64,000 nt of DNA from MED-G78 sp964275345 (lineage in GTDB: Bacteria > Pseudomonadota > Gammaproteobacteria > Magnimaribacterales > D2472), in the NCBI GenBank assembly GCA_964275345.1, contig CAXYBK010000002.1:32591-96590 (forward strand). Reading direction: 5' to 3'. Of this stretch, positions 44,038-52,826 are shown in pieces. Numbering within the stretch: position 1 is the first letter of the stretch; each line of letters begins with the position of its first letter. The notes below the pieces were generated by a model. The model was not told the origin of the DNA. It searched no databases and worked only from the letters and a program-made list of their open reading frames with translations. Made by a program: the position numbers and the translations under genes.

Positions 44038-44910
44038 ATGTTTGAAAATATAGGTATCGTAGTTAAAAAAAATCAGGAAGATGGAGACATCAAATTCCTT
44101 GATTCGCTATTACCTATTCTTTCAAAATATACAGATAAAATTTTTATTGAAGAAGATGCTGAAGTTACTAATAGCCTCATTACAAAGCTAAAATCTGAAG
44201 ACTTTGTAACAACGATTGATTTATTGATAGTTTTTGGGGGAGACGGAACCCTTTTAGGGTCATCAAGAAAATTCTTAGAATATGAAACGCCAATACTTGG
44301 CATTAATCTTGGAGCGGTTGGATTTTTAACTGACGTAAATATAAATAATTTTGAATCTATTATTCAAGATATTCTGCAAGGTAATTATGAGATAGAAGAA
44401 AGGTCTTTAGTCTCAGCAAACTTTTTAGATAAAACATTATTTGGACTTAATGAAATAGTTATTCATTCAGGATCATACGCGCAGTTGATGCGTTATCAGC
44501 TTAATGTAGATGGCAAGCCTGTTTATGAACAAAGATCAGATGGTCTCATTATTGCAACTCCTACCGGTTCAACTGCTTATGCTTTATCAGCCGGTGGTCC
44601 TATTATTCATCCAAGCTTAGATGTCTGGAGCATAATACCTATGATGCCACAAAGTCTATCTTCAAGACCTTTTATTATTTCCTCTGATCAAAAAATTGAA
44701 ATCAAATTATTAAGTGGCCCACTGAATGAAGCTAAAATTTGTGCAGATGGCCAAGATGATATTTCAGCAGAATATCAAACAGTGGTAAATATTCAAAAAA
44801 TGCACAAAACATTAAAGTTGGTTCATCCAAAAAATAATGATTTTTTTGAAGCATGCAGAGAAAAGCTTGGCTGGAGTTTAGATATTACAAAAAATAATTC
44901 AATTTCTTGA
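44038..44910 (+). CDS. nadK: NAD kinase
   Basis: A 290-residue NAD kinase producing NADP. The conserved VFGGDGTLLGSS (Gly67-Thr71 core), the NEIVIHSG segment and the IIATPTGSTAYALSAGGPI stretch are present. AAGGAG at 44018-44023 lies 14 bases from this ATG, which is unusually far. A five-codon ATG-TGA reading frame beginning at 44028 sits at better spacing and overlaps the nadK start. The gene starts a run of tightly packed housekeeping genes (rhomboid, galU, pyrD). Confidence 0.94.
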   Translation: MFENIGIVVKKNQEDGDIKFLDSLLPILSKYTDKIFIEEDAEVTNSLITKLKSEDFVTTIDLLIVFGGDGTLLGSSRKFLEYETPILGINLGAVGFLTDVNINNFESIIQDILQGNYEIEERSLVSANFLDKTLFGLNEIVIHSGSYAQLMRYQLNVDGKPVYEQRSDGLIIATPTGSTAYALSAGGPIIHPSLDVWSIIPMMPQSLSSRPFIISSDQKIEIKLLSGPLNEAKICADGQDDISAEYQTVVNIQKMHKTLKLVHPKNNDFFEACREKLGWSLDITKNNSIS

Positions 44911-45527
44911 ATATTAAAAATTTTCATATTCCTATAATTATTATTGCTACGCGTATAACTGTTGTTTCAAATTTTGGAAGCAATTTTGAGATTATTAGGC
45001 ATTTATCTTTTTTAGATTTCCAAAGATCAGGATCCTATCTAGAGTTTCTTTCTTTTAATCAAACATACATAGTTCAGAATGATTGGTGGAGACTTTTAAC
45101 TCCAATATTTATTCACTTTTCATTCAGCCACTTAGCTTTTAATGCATTGTGGATATACATATTGGGATCAAAAATTGAAATACTTGATGGTAGAGTACTT
45201 TTTCTTTGTTTAGCTATCTTTACAGGGATTATAAGCAACTATATTGAATATGTATGGAGTGGAGTCTCCTTATTCGGAGGCCTATCAGGCGTTGTATACG
45301 GTCTGCTGGGGTATTGTTTTTTAATAGAACTAGATTCTAAAAAAGAACGTTATGGTCTTCCTCCGGCAATATATATATTTATGATTGTTTGGTTGTTATT
45401 GGGTTTTTTAGGAGTATTAGAAATTTTTGGCTTTGGATCAATTGCAAACTATGCCCATCTTGGGGGGCTCATATCTGGGTTAATCTTTGGTATGCTTATA
45501 AAAATTTTAGGAAAAACAGTAATTTAA
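44907..45527 (+). CDS. Rhomboid family intramembrane serine protease
   Basis: A 206-residue integral membrane protease with about six transmembrane helices. The catalytic Ser127 lies in GGLSGVVYG and His184 in NYAHLGGL. His75 and Asn79 in FSHLAFN form the oxyanion region. It cleaves within or near transmembrane segments. Translation starts at TTG, overlapping the nadK TGA as TTGA. Its TAA overlaps the galU ATG (TAATG). Bacterial rhomboid substrates are mostly unknown, and none is evident here. Confidence 0.88.
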   Translation: MNIKNFHIPIIIIATRITVVSNFGSNFEIIRHLSFLDFQRSGSYLEFLSFNQTYIVQNDWWRLLTPIFIHFSFSHLAFNALWIYILGSKIEILDGRVLFLCLAIFTGIISNYIEYVWSGVSLFGGLSGVVYGLLGYCFLIELDSKKERYGLPPAIYIFMIVWLLLGFLGVLEIFGFGSIANYAHLGGLISGLIFGMLIKILGKTVI

Positions 45528-46405
45528 TGAAACCAGTCACTAAAGCCATTCTTCCAGTAGCCGGGCTTGGAACTAGATTTTTACCAGCAACAAAAGCTAT
45601 CCCGAAAGAAATGCTACCAATTATTGATAAACCCTTACTGCAATATGCAGTTGAAGAGGCCTTAGAAATAGGTATTAAAGAAATAATATTTATTACTAGC
45701 CATGCAAAAAAAGCAATTAAAAGACATTTTCTTCAAAATAAAGATCTTGAAGATTCACTTCTTAAAAATGGTAAAGAGGATTTTATTGAGTCCATTAATC
45801 CTAAGAAATTTAAAGATATAAAATTTACATTTGTTGATCAGGATGAGCAAAAAGGACTCGGTCATGCAATAGCTCTTGCAGAACCTTTTCTAGATGAAGA
45901 TGATGAGGCTGTAGCTATAATTCTTCCAGATGATCTATTTATAGCCAACGGCAAGAGTTGTCTTCAGACTTTATCTGATCTTTACAAAGAGACATCAAAC
46001 TCAGTAATAGCAATTAATGAAGTGGCAGAAAATAAGTTATCAAATTATGGCGTCATTGATGCTTCAGAAATTTCAGGATCAACTTTTCAAATTCATGGAA
46101 TTATAGAAAAACCAAAATTAGAAGATGCTCCATCTAATATGGCTGTATGCGGTAGATATATTTTGTCTAAATCAATATTCAAATCATTAAAAAATATAGA
46201 ACCAGGTGCAGGTGGCGAGCTTCAACTTACTGATGCAATTAAAGACCTATTAGATTCTGAAAAAGTTATTGCTTCATCTTATGAAGGTCAAAAATTTGAT
46301 TGTGGAAGTAAGCAAGGCTTTGTTGAGGCAACTATATTTCTAGCTCTTGCTAACAAGGATATTAATAAAGATATTCTTAAATCAATACAAGAATTAACAA
46401 ATTGA
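45527..46405 (+). CDS. galU: UTP-glucose-1-phosphate uridylyltransferase
   Basis: A 292-residue nucleotidyltransferase making UDP-glucose for polysaccharides and glycolipids. The start is ATG 45527; reading further upstream would enter the rhomboid gene in another frame. The N-terminal KAILPVAGLGTRFLPATKAI is the nucleotide loop, followed by QDEQKGLGHAIALA and KPKLEDAPSNMAVCGRYI, all standard for GalU. It overlaps the rhomboid stop by one base, and its own TGA overlaps the TTG start of pyrD. Confidence 0.95.
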   Translation: MKPVTKAILPVAGLGTRFLPATKAIPKEMLPIIDKPLLQYAVEEALEIGIKEIIFITSHAKKAIKRHFLQNKDLEDSLLKNGKEDFIESINPKKFKDIKFTFVDQDEQKGLGHAIALAEPFLDEDDEAVAIILPDDLFIANGKSCLQTLSDLYKETSNSVIAINEVAENKLSNYGVIDASEISGSTFQIHGIIEKPKLEDAPSNMAVCGRYILSKSIFKSLKNIEPGAGGELQLTDAIKDLLDSEKVIASSYEGQKFDCGSKQGFVEATIFLALANKDINKDILKSIQELTN

Positions 46406-47391
46406 AATTTTTATTTGTAATTTTAAGACTATTTTCGCCAGAAGTAGCTCACTCAATTTCTTTGAATGGTTTAAAGTTAATTCATAAATTAGGCTTAATT
46501 CGAATTGTCGCAAGTAAAAAGATAAGCTCCTCAGATCAATATAGACTTAATAATCTGTTATTTAATAATAGACTGGGTGTAGCAGCTGGCTTAGATAAAA
46601 ATGGAGATTTTATAGACTCATTAGGAGCTTTAGGTTTTGGTTTTCTTGAAGTCGGAACTGTCACACCTCTAGCTCAGGATGGCAATCCAAAGCCAAGAAT
46701 ATTTAGAGTCTTTAAAGAAAATGCGATTATTAATCGTCTAGGTTTTAATAATAAAGGCGTAGATTATCTTGTTAATAAATTAAAATCTAGAAACTATGAA
46801 GGTATTGTTGGAGTTAACATTGGAGCTAATAAAGAATCAAAAGGTGAAAAAAGAATTGCTGACTATGTAGAATGTTTTAATAAAGTTTATGAATTATCTG
46901 ATTACATAACTATTAACATTTCATCGCCTAATACCCCCGATCTAAGAGATTTACATAACAAAGAAAACATCTATGAATTATTAAGGTCATTAGATAATCA
47001 AAAAAAATTATTTAATACTATTAAGCCAGTATTTTTGAAAATATCTCCTGATGAAGCAACTGAGACCTTGCAAACTATTATTGAGGCTGTAAGAGAATTT
47101 AGTATTTCAGGATTAATTGTATCTAATACCACAATCGATAAATCTATTCTTAAAGATACTTCATTTGTTGATGAATCTGGCGGCCTATCTGGAGAACCTC
47201 TTTTTAATAAATCTACTCAATTAATATATTCAATAAAACAAATTGATCCAAGCATACCTATTATTGGTGTTGGAGGCGTGATTGATAAGAATGGCTATAT
47301 AAAGAAACTAGATGCTGGTGCTGAGCTTGTTCAGATATATACTGGCTTTATTTTAAAAGGCCCAAATATTATTTCAGAACTATTAGATTAA
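46402..47391 (+). CDS. pyrD: Dihydroorotate dehydrogenase (quinone), class 2
   Basis: A 329-residue membrane-associated enzyme of pyrimidine synthesis. It uses FMN and a ubiquinone pool. AAGLDKNGDFIDSLGALGFGF and GTVTPLAQDGNPKPRIFR are class 2 signatures. The catalytic Ser lies in INISSPNTPDLRD, and IIGVGGVID forms the phosphate site. The N-terminal helices that dock to the membrane are present. Translation starts at TTG, overlapping the galU TGA as TTGA. Confidence 0.94.
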   Translation: MKFLFVILRLFSPEVAHSISLNGLKLIHKLGLIRIVASKKISSSDQYRLNNLLFNNRLGVAAGLDKNGDFIDSLGALGFGFLEVGTVTPLAQDGNPKPRIFRVFKENAIINRLGFNNKGVDYLVNKLKSRNYEGIVGVNIGANKESKGEKRIADYVECFNKVYELSDYITINISSPNTPDLRDLHNKENIYELLRSLDNQKKLFNTIKPVFLKISPDEATETLQTIIEAVREFSISGLIVSNTTIDKSILKDTSFVDESGGLSGEPLFNKSTQLIYSIKQIDPSIPIIGVGGVIDKNGYIKKLDAGAELVQIYTGFILKGPNIISELLD

Positions 47392-47416
47392 TAGCAGCCA
47401 ACAAAATGGAGTATTA

Positions 47417-47851
47417 ATGGAATACATGGTAATTATCCTCGTTATAGTATTCTTTATTGGTTCTGTTAGCTTCTCAATGCCATCAAAACGCAGCAAGCAA
47501 ATTGCTCAACTCAGATTAGATGCAGTAAAACTTGGATTTAAGATTTCTTCCTTGGCATATTCTAATATTTCATTTAAAAGTGATGATATGAGGTTAGCAA
47601 GTTATCAAATAAAAAATTTATCAAATATTAAAGAAGCTCACTTTATTAAAGACAAAAACGAATTTATTTTGTATTCTCCCTCCAAGCTTAAATATTCTAA
47701 TGAATATGAAACGCTATTATTGAGCATAAGGTCTCTGCCAGAATCTATTATAGAAATAATATTTTCCCAAGCATTAATAGTATTTCTATGGAACGAGAAT
47801 TTAGGTATTGAAGAATTAAGAAGAATTGATAGTGATTTAAAAAAATTATAA
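47417..47851 (+). CDS. Unknown membrane-anchored protein upstream of topA
   Basis: A 144-residue protein with one N-terminal hydrophobic segment (about 4-21) and a mainly polar remainder with several amphipathic stretches. No domain is recognised. There are no Cys pairs or obvious catalytic residues. It lies 26 bp after pyrD and 61 bp before topA on the same strand. The genome is compact, so it is unlikely to be spurious. The best description is a membrane-anchored soluble domain facing the cytoplasm or periplasm. Confidence 0.7.
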   Translation: MEYMVIILVIVFFIGSVSFSMPSKRSKQIAQLRLDAVKLGFKISSLAYSNISFKSDDMRLASYQIKNLSNIKEAHFIKDKNEFILYSPSKLKYSNEYETLLLSIRSLPESIIEIIFSQALIVFLWNENLGIEELRRIDSDLKKL

Positions 47852-47912
47852 ATATCTCTTGCCAAAAGAAGTATGCAGATGTTATTTATAAAAAAAGGAA
47901 TATATTTTTATT

Positions 47913-50540
47913 ATGGCTAAATCTCTTGTAATTGTTGAATCACCCGCGAAAGCTAAAACAATATCTAAGTATTTGGGCTCTGAATATATTGTAAAATCAA
48001 GTGTTGGACACATTCGAGATTTGCCTAAAGGCAAATCAAAGACGCCTGCAAAGAGAAATGTTTTACCTAAGGATATCTCAGCTGAAGAAAAAGAAATTCT
48101 TAAAAAGATCAATAAAAGAAAAGCAGATGTTAAACGTTGGGGTATAGACCCTGAAGATGGGTGGAAGGGTATTTACGAGATAATACCTGGCAAAGAAAAG
48201 GTTGTTAAAGAGCTACGAGCTGCTGCAAAAAATGTAGATCATATCTATCTTGCAACTGATTTAGATAGAGAAGGAGAGGCTATTGCATGGCATTTAAAAG
48301 AAGCCTTAGGTCCAAAAAAATATGAATTTTCAAGAGTTCGTTTTAATCAAATTACAAAAACTTCTATTCTTGAGTCATTCGCTGATCCCAAAGAGATTGA
48401 TCAAGATCTTGTTAATGCTCAGCAAGCAAGAAGATTTTTAGATAGAGTAGTTGGGTTTGAGTTATCACCACTATTATGGGAAAAGGTTGCTAGAAATCTT
48501 TCTGCAGGAAGAGTGCAATCTGTTGCTTTAAGACTTCTAGTTGAAAGAGAGCATTTAATCCAAGCTTTTGTACCCGAAGAATTCTGGGAAGTAAGGATGT
48601 CAGCCTTAAACTCTGAAAATCAGAGTATTAATTTTTCTTTAAATAGAAAAAAATCAGAACCTCTTTTAAAACAGGATGAAGCAAAGCGCATAGAAGATAT
48701 TATTAAGTCCTCAAATCTTTTAATTAATGATGTTTCCAAAAAACCTGTAAAAGTTAAACCTAAGGCTCCCTTTATAACCTCAACATTGCAACAAGCTGCA
48801 AGTACTAGATTAAGCTTTAATGTGAAAAGAACAATGAGGGTTGCACAAAAGTTGTACGAAGCAGGACTTATAACCTATATGAGAACTGATGCTCCAAGTT
48901 TAAGTAAAGATTCAATTCTAGATGCCAGAAATTATATTGGTGACAAGCTAGGTGATAAATATCTTACAAATGCACCTAGGATTTATTCTAGTACAGAAAA
49001 TGCTCAAGAAGCCCATGAAGCTATCCGTCCTACCAATGCTTTTATGACAGGCAATCAACTATTGAATCATAGCGAAGAGGAAACTAGGCTCTATGAGCTA
49101 ATATGGCAACAATTTATAGCTTCACAAATGCCAGATGCTGAATATCTTTCTACATCTGTAAAGATTAATCTTGAGGACTACGTATTTTCTGCCAATGGAC
49201 GAGAAGTAGTTTTTGATGGTTATACTAAAATTTCAGGTAATTCATCGAAGAATCCTGATGATGCAATCCTACCTCCCTTATCAGAAGGTGATGTATTAAA
49301 TCTAGAGCAATTGGATCTAGATCAAAAATACACTAAACCTCCTGCGAGATTTTCTGAAGCAGCACTTGTTAAAGAGCTAGAAAAAAAAGGTATTGGCAGA
49401 CCTTCAACCTATGCCTCTATTATTTCTACAATTCAAGATCGCGGCTATGTAGATGTTGAAAATAGAAGATTTTTTGTAAAGAAAATAGGTTTAATTGTTG
49501 CAGACAGATTGCTAGAAAGCTTCAGCGATATTATGGATTACAGCTTTACTGCAAACTTTGAAGATCAACTTGATAAAGTGGCAGAGGGTGAACTTGAATG
49601 GAAGTCGGTATTGGATAGTTTTTACTCAGCATTTAAAAAAGATTTAACACTTGCATTTACTGATGAGGGTATGAGAAAAAATATACCCACACAAACTGAT
49701 ATTACCTGTTCATTATGTTCCTCTAATACCATGGTTATAAGAAATTCTGGAACAGGAGTTTTCTTAGGATGTAATGGCTACAACAACGAAGGTGAAGATA
49801 AGTGCAAAGGAACATTAAATCTTATTTCTGGAGATGAAGCGATAAGTCTAGACGATCAAGATGAAGCATCTAACCTTATGAAAAGAGAGCGTTGTCATAT
49901 ATGCGGAACTAGCATGGATAACTTTCTTATGGATGAAACGCGTAAATTGCATGTCTGTGGAAATAATCCAGATTGTTCAGGCTATAAAATTGAGCAAGGC
50001 GCCTTTAAACTTAAAGGCTATGACGGGCCATTACTTGAATGTCATAAATGTGGTGCTGAAATGCAACTTAATACTGGTAAGTTTGGAAAATATTTCTTAT
50101 GCCTAAATGATAATTGCGGAACTACAAGGAACTTGCAAAGAAATGGTGAGCCAAAGCCTATTGTCATGGAGCCAATTCTATCTGAATTGGCATGTGAGAA
50201 ATTTGAAGATCATTATTTGCTTAGAGACAGCATGAAGGGTCTATTTTTAGCAGCAAGCAAGTATCCAAAGAATAGAGAGACAAGAGCTCCTAAGATAGAA
50301 GAATTTATATCTATAGTTACTGAAGACACTTTAATGGACGCATGTAGGTATTTAAAAGATCCAAAAAAGCATTTTTATCTTTTAAGTGGCCCATTAAAAG
50401 ATAAAGATAAAAATCCATACGTAATTAGATATAACAAAGCTGAAGATACTCATTACCTAGCTTCAGAAAAAGATGGAAAGAAAACTAAATGGACGGCTGT
50501 TTTTGATAATGATGAATGGAGAGAGCAATTAAAGAAATAG
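47913..50540 (+). CDS. topA: DNA topoisomerase I
   Basis: A type IA topoisomerase of 875 residues that relaxes negative supercoils. The TOPRIM segment SLVIVESPAKAKTISKYLG opens the protein. The catalytic Tyr322 sits in ITYMRTDAPSLS. Three C-terminal Cys4-type zinc-binding modules are visible, starting at CSLC, CHIC and CHKC. A further C-terminal region of about 130 residues has TopA C-terminal repeat character. Its size equals E. coli TopA (865). The start ATG lies about ten bases after an AAAGGA-type site. The last 25 bp overlap the next gene. Confidence 0.95.
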   Translation: MAKSLVIVESPAKAKTISKYLGSEYIVKSSVGHIRDLPKGKSKTPAKRNVLPKDISAEEKEILKKINKRKADVKRWGIDPEDGWKGIYEIIPGKEKVVKELRAAAKNVDHIYLATDLDREGEAIAWHLKEALGPKKYEFSRVRFNQITKTSILESFADPKEIDQDLVNAQQARRFLDRVVGFELSPLLWEKVARNLSAGRVQSVALRLLVEREHLIQAFVPEEFWEVRMSALNSENQSINFSLNRKKSEPLLKQDEAKRIEDIIKSSNLLINDVSKKPVKVKPKAPFITSTLQQAASTRLSFNVKRTMRVAQKLYEAGLITYMRTDAPSLSKDSILDARNYIGDKLGDKYLTNAPRIYSSTENAQEAHEAIRPTNAFMTGNQLLNHSEEETRLYELIWQQFIASQMPDAEYLSTSVKINLEDYVFSANGREVVFDGYTKISGNSSKNPDDAILPPLSEGDVLNLEQLDLDQKYTKPPARFSEAALVKELEKKGIGRPSTYASIISTIQDRGYVDVENRRFFVKKIGLIVADRLLESFSDIMDYSFTANFEDQLDKVAEGELEWKSVLDSFYSAFKKDLTLAFTDEGMRKNIPTQTDITCSLCSSNTMVIRNSGTGVFLGCNGYNNEGEDKCKGTLNLISGDEAISLDDQDEASNLMKRERCHICGTSMDNFLMDETRKLHVCGNNPDCSGYKIEQGAFKLKGYDGPLLECHKCGAEMQLNTGKFGKYFLCLNDNCGTTRNLQRNGEPKPIVMEPILSELACEKFEDHYLLRDSMKGLFLAASKYPKNRETRAPKIEEFISIVTEDTLMDACRYLKDPKKHFYLLSGPLKDKDKNPYVIRYNKAEDTHYLASEKDGKKTKWTAVFDNDEWREQLKK

Positions 50541-50962
50541 CTTCCTCAAGTGAACTTGCTAACTTGTACCAAGATATAGCTAAAAATTTATTAGAGCAAA
50601 ATAACCTTGATAATCAAAACTATCTTTTTTTAATCTCGCTTGAAAAAAGTCTAAGTTACTTTGCAGATGAAATATTTGAAAAAATTCAAGCAGCTGATCA
50701 TGAGGTCATTTCTAATTTTTCATGTAAAGCTAAATGGCAGAGCCTTTCAAAAAATACCACTATTCAAAATATTATTATTCCTGAAATAAGTCATGGAGGA
50801 GTTATTGAACAAATATATTCATATCAAATATTGCTTCTTTCACCAAAAAGAGATGATTTAATCTCAACTGATAGCTCAATTGACTTGAAAAAATTAAATG
50901 AGTTATTAGATAGGTCATATAGATGGATAAGCTTACTTCGTAATAACTTAGATGAATGTTAA
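50516..50962 (+). CDS. Conserved protein in the topA-lexA cluster, DUF6586-like
   Basis: A 148-residue, mostly helical protein that starts inside the final codons of topA (25-bp overlap). The C-terminus SYRWISLLRNNL and the position after topA match, from memory, the Pseudomonas gene next to topA (PA3010 region, DUF6586). No catalytic motif is seen. The function is unknown. A translationally coupled start and co-transcription with topA are likely. Assignment to DUF6586 rests mainly on position and size. Confidence 0.68.
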   Translation: MERAIKEIASSSELANLYQDIAKNLLEQNNLDNQNYLFLISLEKSLSYFADEIFEKIQAADHEVISNFSCKAKWQSLSKNTTIQNIIIPEISHGGVIEQIYSYQILLLSPKRDDLISTDSSIDLKKLNELLDRSYRWISLLRNNLDEC

Positions 50963-50984
50963 GCTACCTAAATCAGGAGAATAA

Positions 50985-51242
50985 ATGTCAAACTACTTAG
51001 AACTTGCTCAATTACCAGATGGAACTATCGTTCTTAGGCGATCAGATGATCATGAAAACCCAATAGTAAAAATAGAGTTTTCAGGTGAATCAAAGGATTT
51101 TCTTCAGGGACAAGAATTAAATGTTGCTAAAGAAATGATAAGGGCGGGTATTGAGAGTGTTAGTGGTAACGTTACAGACTTCGACGAATTCTTAGAATCG
51201 CAAAAAGGCAATCTGGTTAAAAAACCTGTAATTCTGCATTAA
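50985..51242 (+). CDS. Small conserved acidic protein between topA and lexA
   Basis: An 85-residue protein beginning with LELAQLPDGTIVLRRSDDHENP, with a middle segment KEMIRAGIESVSG. The size and LPDGTIVLRR start resemble the small hypothetical gene (PA3009) of the Pseudomonas topA-lexA cluster as I recall it. No function is known. It ends with a 4-bp overlap of the convergent lexA stop codon. In Pseudomonas a sulA gene lies between the PA3009-type gene and lexA; it is absent here. Confidence 0.72.
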   Translation: MSNYLELAQLPDGTIVLRRSDDHENPIVKIEFSGESKDFLQGQELNVAKEMIRAGIESVSGNVTDFDEFLESQKGNLVKKPVILH

Positions 51243-51850
51243 TTCTCTCGAATAAGACCTACACTTTTTCCTTCTATATGGATTTCAGTCTCTCTTAGAT
51301 CAATTTTAATATCTTTAAAATCTTCATTAGCCGGTTTTAGATAGACCACCTCGGGAGATTTTCTTTCAAAATACTTAACAGTTACTTCGTCTTCAATTCT
51401 AGCAACTACAATATCTCCATTTCTAATGTCTTGTGTTTTTTTCACAGCGATAAGATCGTCTTCCATAATTCCTGCATCTTTCATGCTTAAACCTTTAACT
51501 CTTAAAAAATAATCAAAACCACTGCCAAAGAAGGTGGGTGGACAATTAACTGTCTTTTCAATATTTTCAGATGCAAGTGTTGGAGATCCAGCAGCAACCA
51601 AACCAATAATTGGAAAACCATTTTCCTCAATCTCAACTGGATTAACTAAAGATATACCTCTTGAAGTGCCGCTTTCGATATTAATAAAACCTTTTTTTTC
51701 CAAAGCTCTTAAATGTGTTTCTGCAGAATTGGGGGATTTAAAACCTAATTCTTTACAAATATTAGCCCTAGTTGGAGGAAATCCTGTCTTATTAATGTAT
51801 TCTTGAATACAATCAAGTACTTTATTTTGTTGGATTGTTATTTCTTTCAT
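51239..51850 (-). CDS. lexA: LexA repressor
   Basis: A 203-residue SOS repressor. An N-terminal winged helix-turn-helix (about 1-65) includes FPPTRANICKELGFKSPNSAETHLRALEKKG. The self-cleavage site is Ala87-Gly88 in GLVAAGSP. Ser122 in GLSMKDAGI and Lys159 in EVTVKYFER form the catalytic dyad. RecA filaments trigger cleavage and release the SOS genes. An SOS box and a TATAAT (51862-51867, minus strand) lie just upstream, giving classic autoregulation. The predicted 5' leader is only a few bases and no Shine-Dalgarno is visible. Confidence 0.95.
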   Translation of the reverse strand: MKEITIQQNKVLDCIQEYINKTGFPPTRANICKELGFKSPNSAETHLRALEKKGFINIESGTSRGISLVNPVEIEENGFPIIGLVAAGSPTLASENIEKTVNCPPTFFGSGFDYFLRVKGLSMKDAGIMEDDLIAVKKTQDIRNGDIVVARIEDEVTVKYFERKSPEVVYLKPANEDFKDIKIDLRETEIHIEGKSVGLIREN

Positions 51851-51861
51851 AATATTGTTAA

Positions 51862-51889
51862 ATTATACTGAATGTATATACAGTATATT
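51862..51889. promoter_or_regulatory. LexA-binding SOS box with divergent -10 elements
   Basis: The site CTGAATGTATATACAG at 51868-51883 has perfect CTG-N10-CAG form, and the flanking bases extend the symmetry to ATACTG and CAGTAT. On the minus strand a TATAAT at 51862-51867 abuts the box towards lexA. On the plus strand a TATATT at 51884-51889 abuts it towards the 5'-nucleotidase gene. One LexA dimer could repress both directions. Confidence 0.9.
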
Positions 51890-51921
51890 ACTTAAATCAT
51901 ACATATAGCAAGAATTATTAA

Positions 51922-52824
51922 ATGGAAAAATCAAAGTTAATTATAGGTATATCCTCAAGAGCTTTATTTAATCTTGATGATAGTCATGAGATTTATCTTA
52001 AAGATGGACTTGAAGCTTATCAAAAATATCAAATTGATAATGAAGAAAAAACACTCGAGCCTGGTGAAGCCTTTCCGCTTGTAAAAAAAATATTAAATAT
52101 TAATTCTCATTATTTAGATGGAGATCGTATAGAAGTTATTCTTCTTTCAAGGAATACCTCTGATACTGGTCTTAGGATTAGAAATTCAATTGAAGCTCAT
52201 AATCTCAATATAAGTAGAGCTGCCTTCTGTGGCGGGGAAAGTCCGCACAAATATGTCAAAGATTTTGGTGTACATCTCTTTTTATCAAGTAGCCTGGAGG
52301 ACGTGAAGTTAGCTATAGAAAGCCAAGTTGCAGCGGCAACAATTGTTTCCAAAGCAAGTTCTCCAAAAACAAAAAATAATGATGACTTGTTAAGAATTGC
52401 TTTTGATGGTGATGCTGTTATTTTTTCTGATGAATCTGAACAAATTTATCACGACAAAGGCCTTGAAGCTTTTATTGATAATGAAAAGAAGGCCACAAGC
52501 ATTTTAAAGGCCGGACCCTTTAAAAACTTTATTGTTGAATTAAATAAAATCCAAAGCGAATTTAAAATTAATGAATGTCCTATAAGGACTGCTTTGGTAA
52601 CTGCAAGATCTGCTCCATCTGATAAAAGAGTTATAAAAACTCTAAGAGAATGGGGAGTAAGAATAGATGAGTCATTATTTTTAGGTGGTATGTCTAAACA
52701 AGAATTTTTAAAGTCATTCCAGGCAGATATATTTTTTGATGATCAAGAAACAAACATAATAGAAGCTTCAAAAACTACAGCATCCGGCCATGTTCCTTAT
52801 GGCGTCAAAAATAGCAAAGGATAG
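51922..52824 (+). CDS. 5'-nucleotidase family protein (PF06189 type)
   Basis: A 300-residue protein of the bacterial cytosolic 5'-nucleotidase family. Two similar segments, ISSRALFNLDDSHEIYLKDGL near the start and AFDGDAVIFSDESEQIYHDKGL at about 157-178, carry the Asp-rich HAD-like motifs. The C-terminal SKTTASGHVPYGV is typical. It dephosphorylates nucleoside monophosphates. The gene faces lexA across the shared SOS box, so it may be induced by DNA damage and could balance nucleotide pools then. That is inference. It is followed 2 bp later by thrH. Confidence 0.83.
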   Translation: MEKSKLIIGISSRALFNLDDSHEIYLKDGLEAYQKYQIDNEEKTLEPGEAFPLVKKILNINSHYLDGDRIEVILLSRNTSDTGLRIRNSIEAHNLNISRAAFCGGESPHKYVKDFGVHLFLSSSLEDVKLAIESQVAAATIVSKASSPKTKNNDDLLRIAFDGDAVIFSDESEQIYHDKGLEAFIDNEKKATSILKAGPFKNFIVELNKIQSEFKINECPIRTALVTARSAPSDKRVIKTLREWGVRIDESLFLGGMSKQEFLKSFQADIFFDDQETNIIEASKTTASGHVPYGVKNSKG

Positions 52825-52826
52825 TA

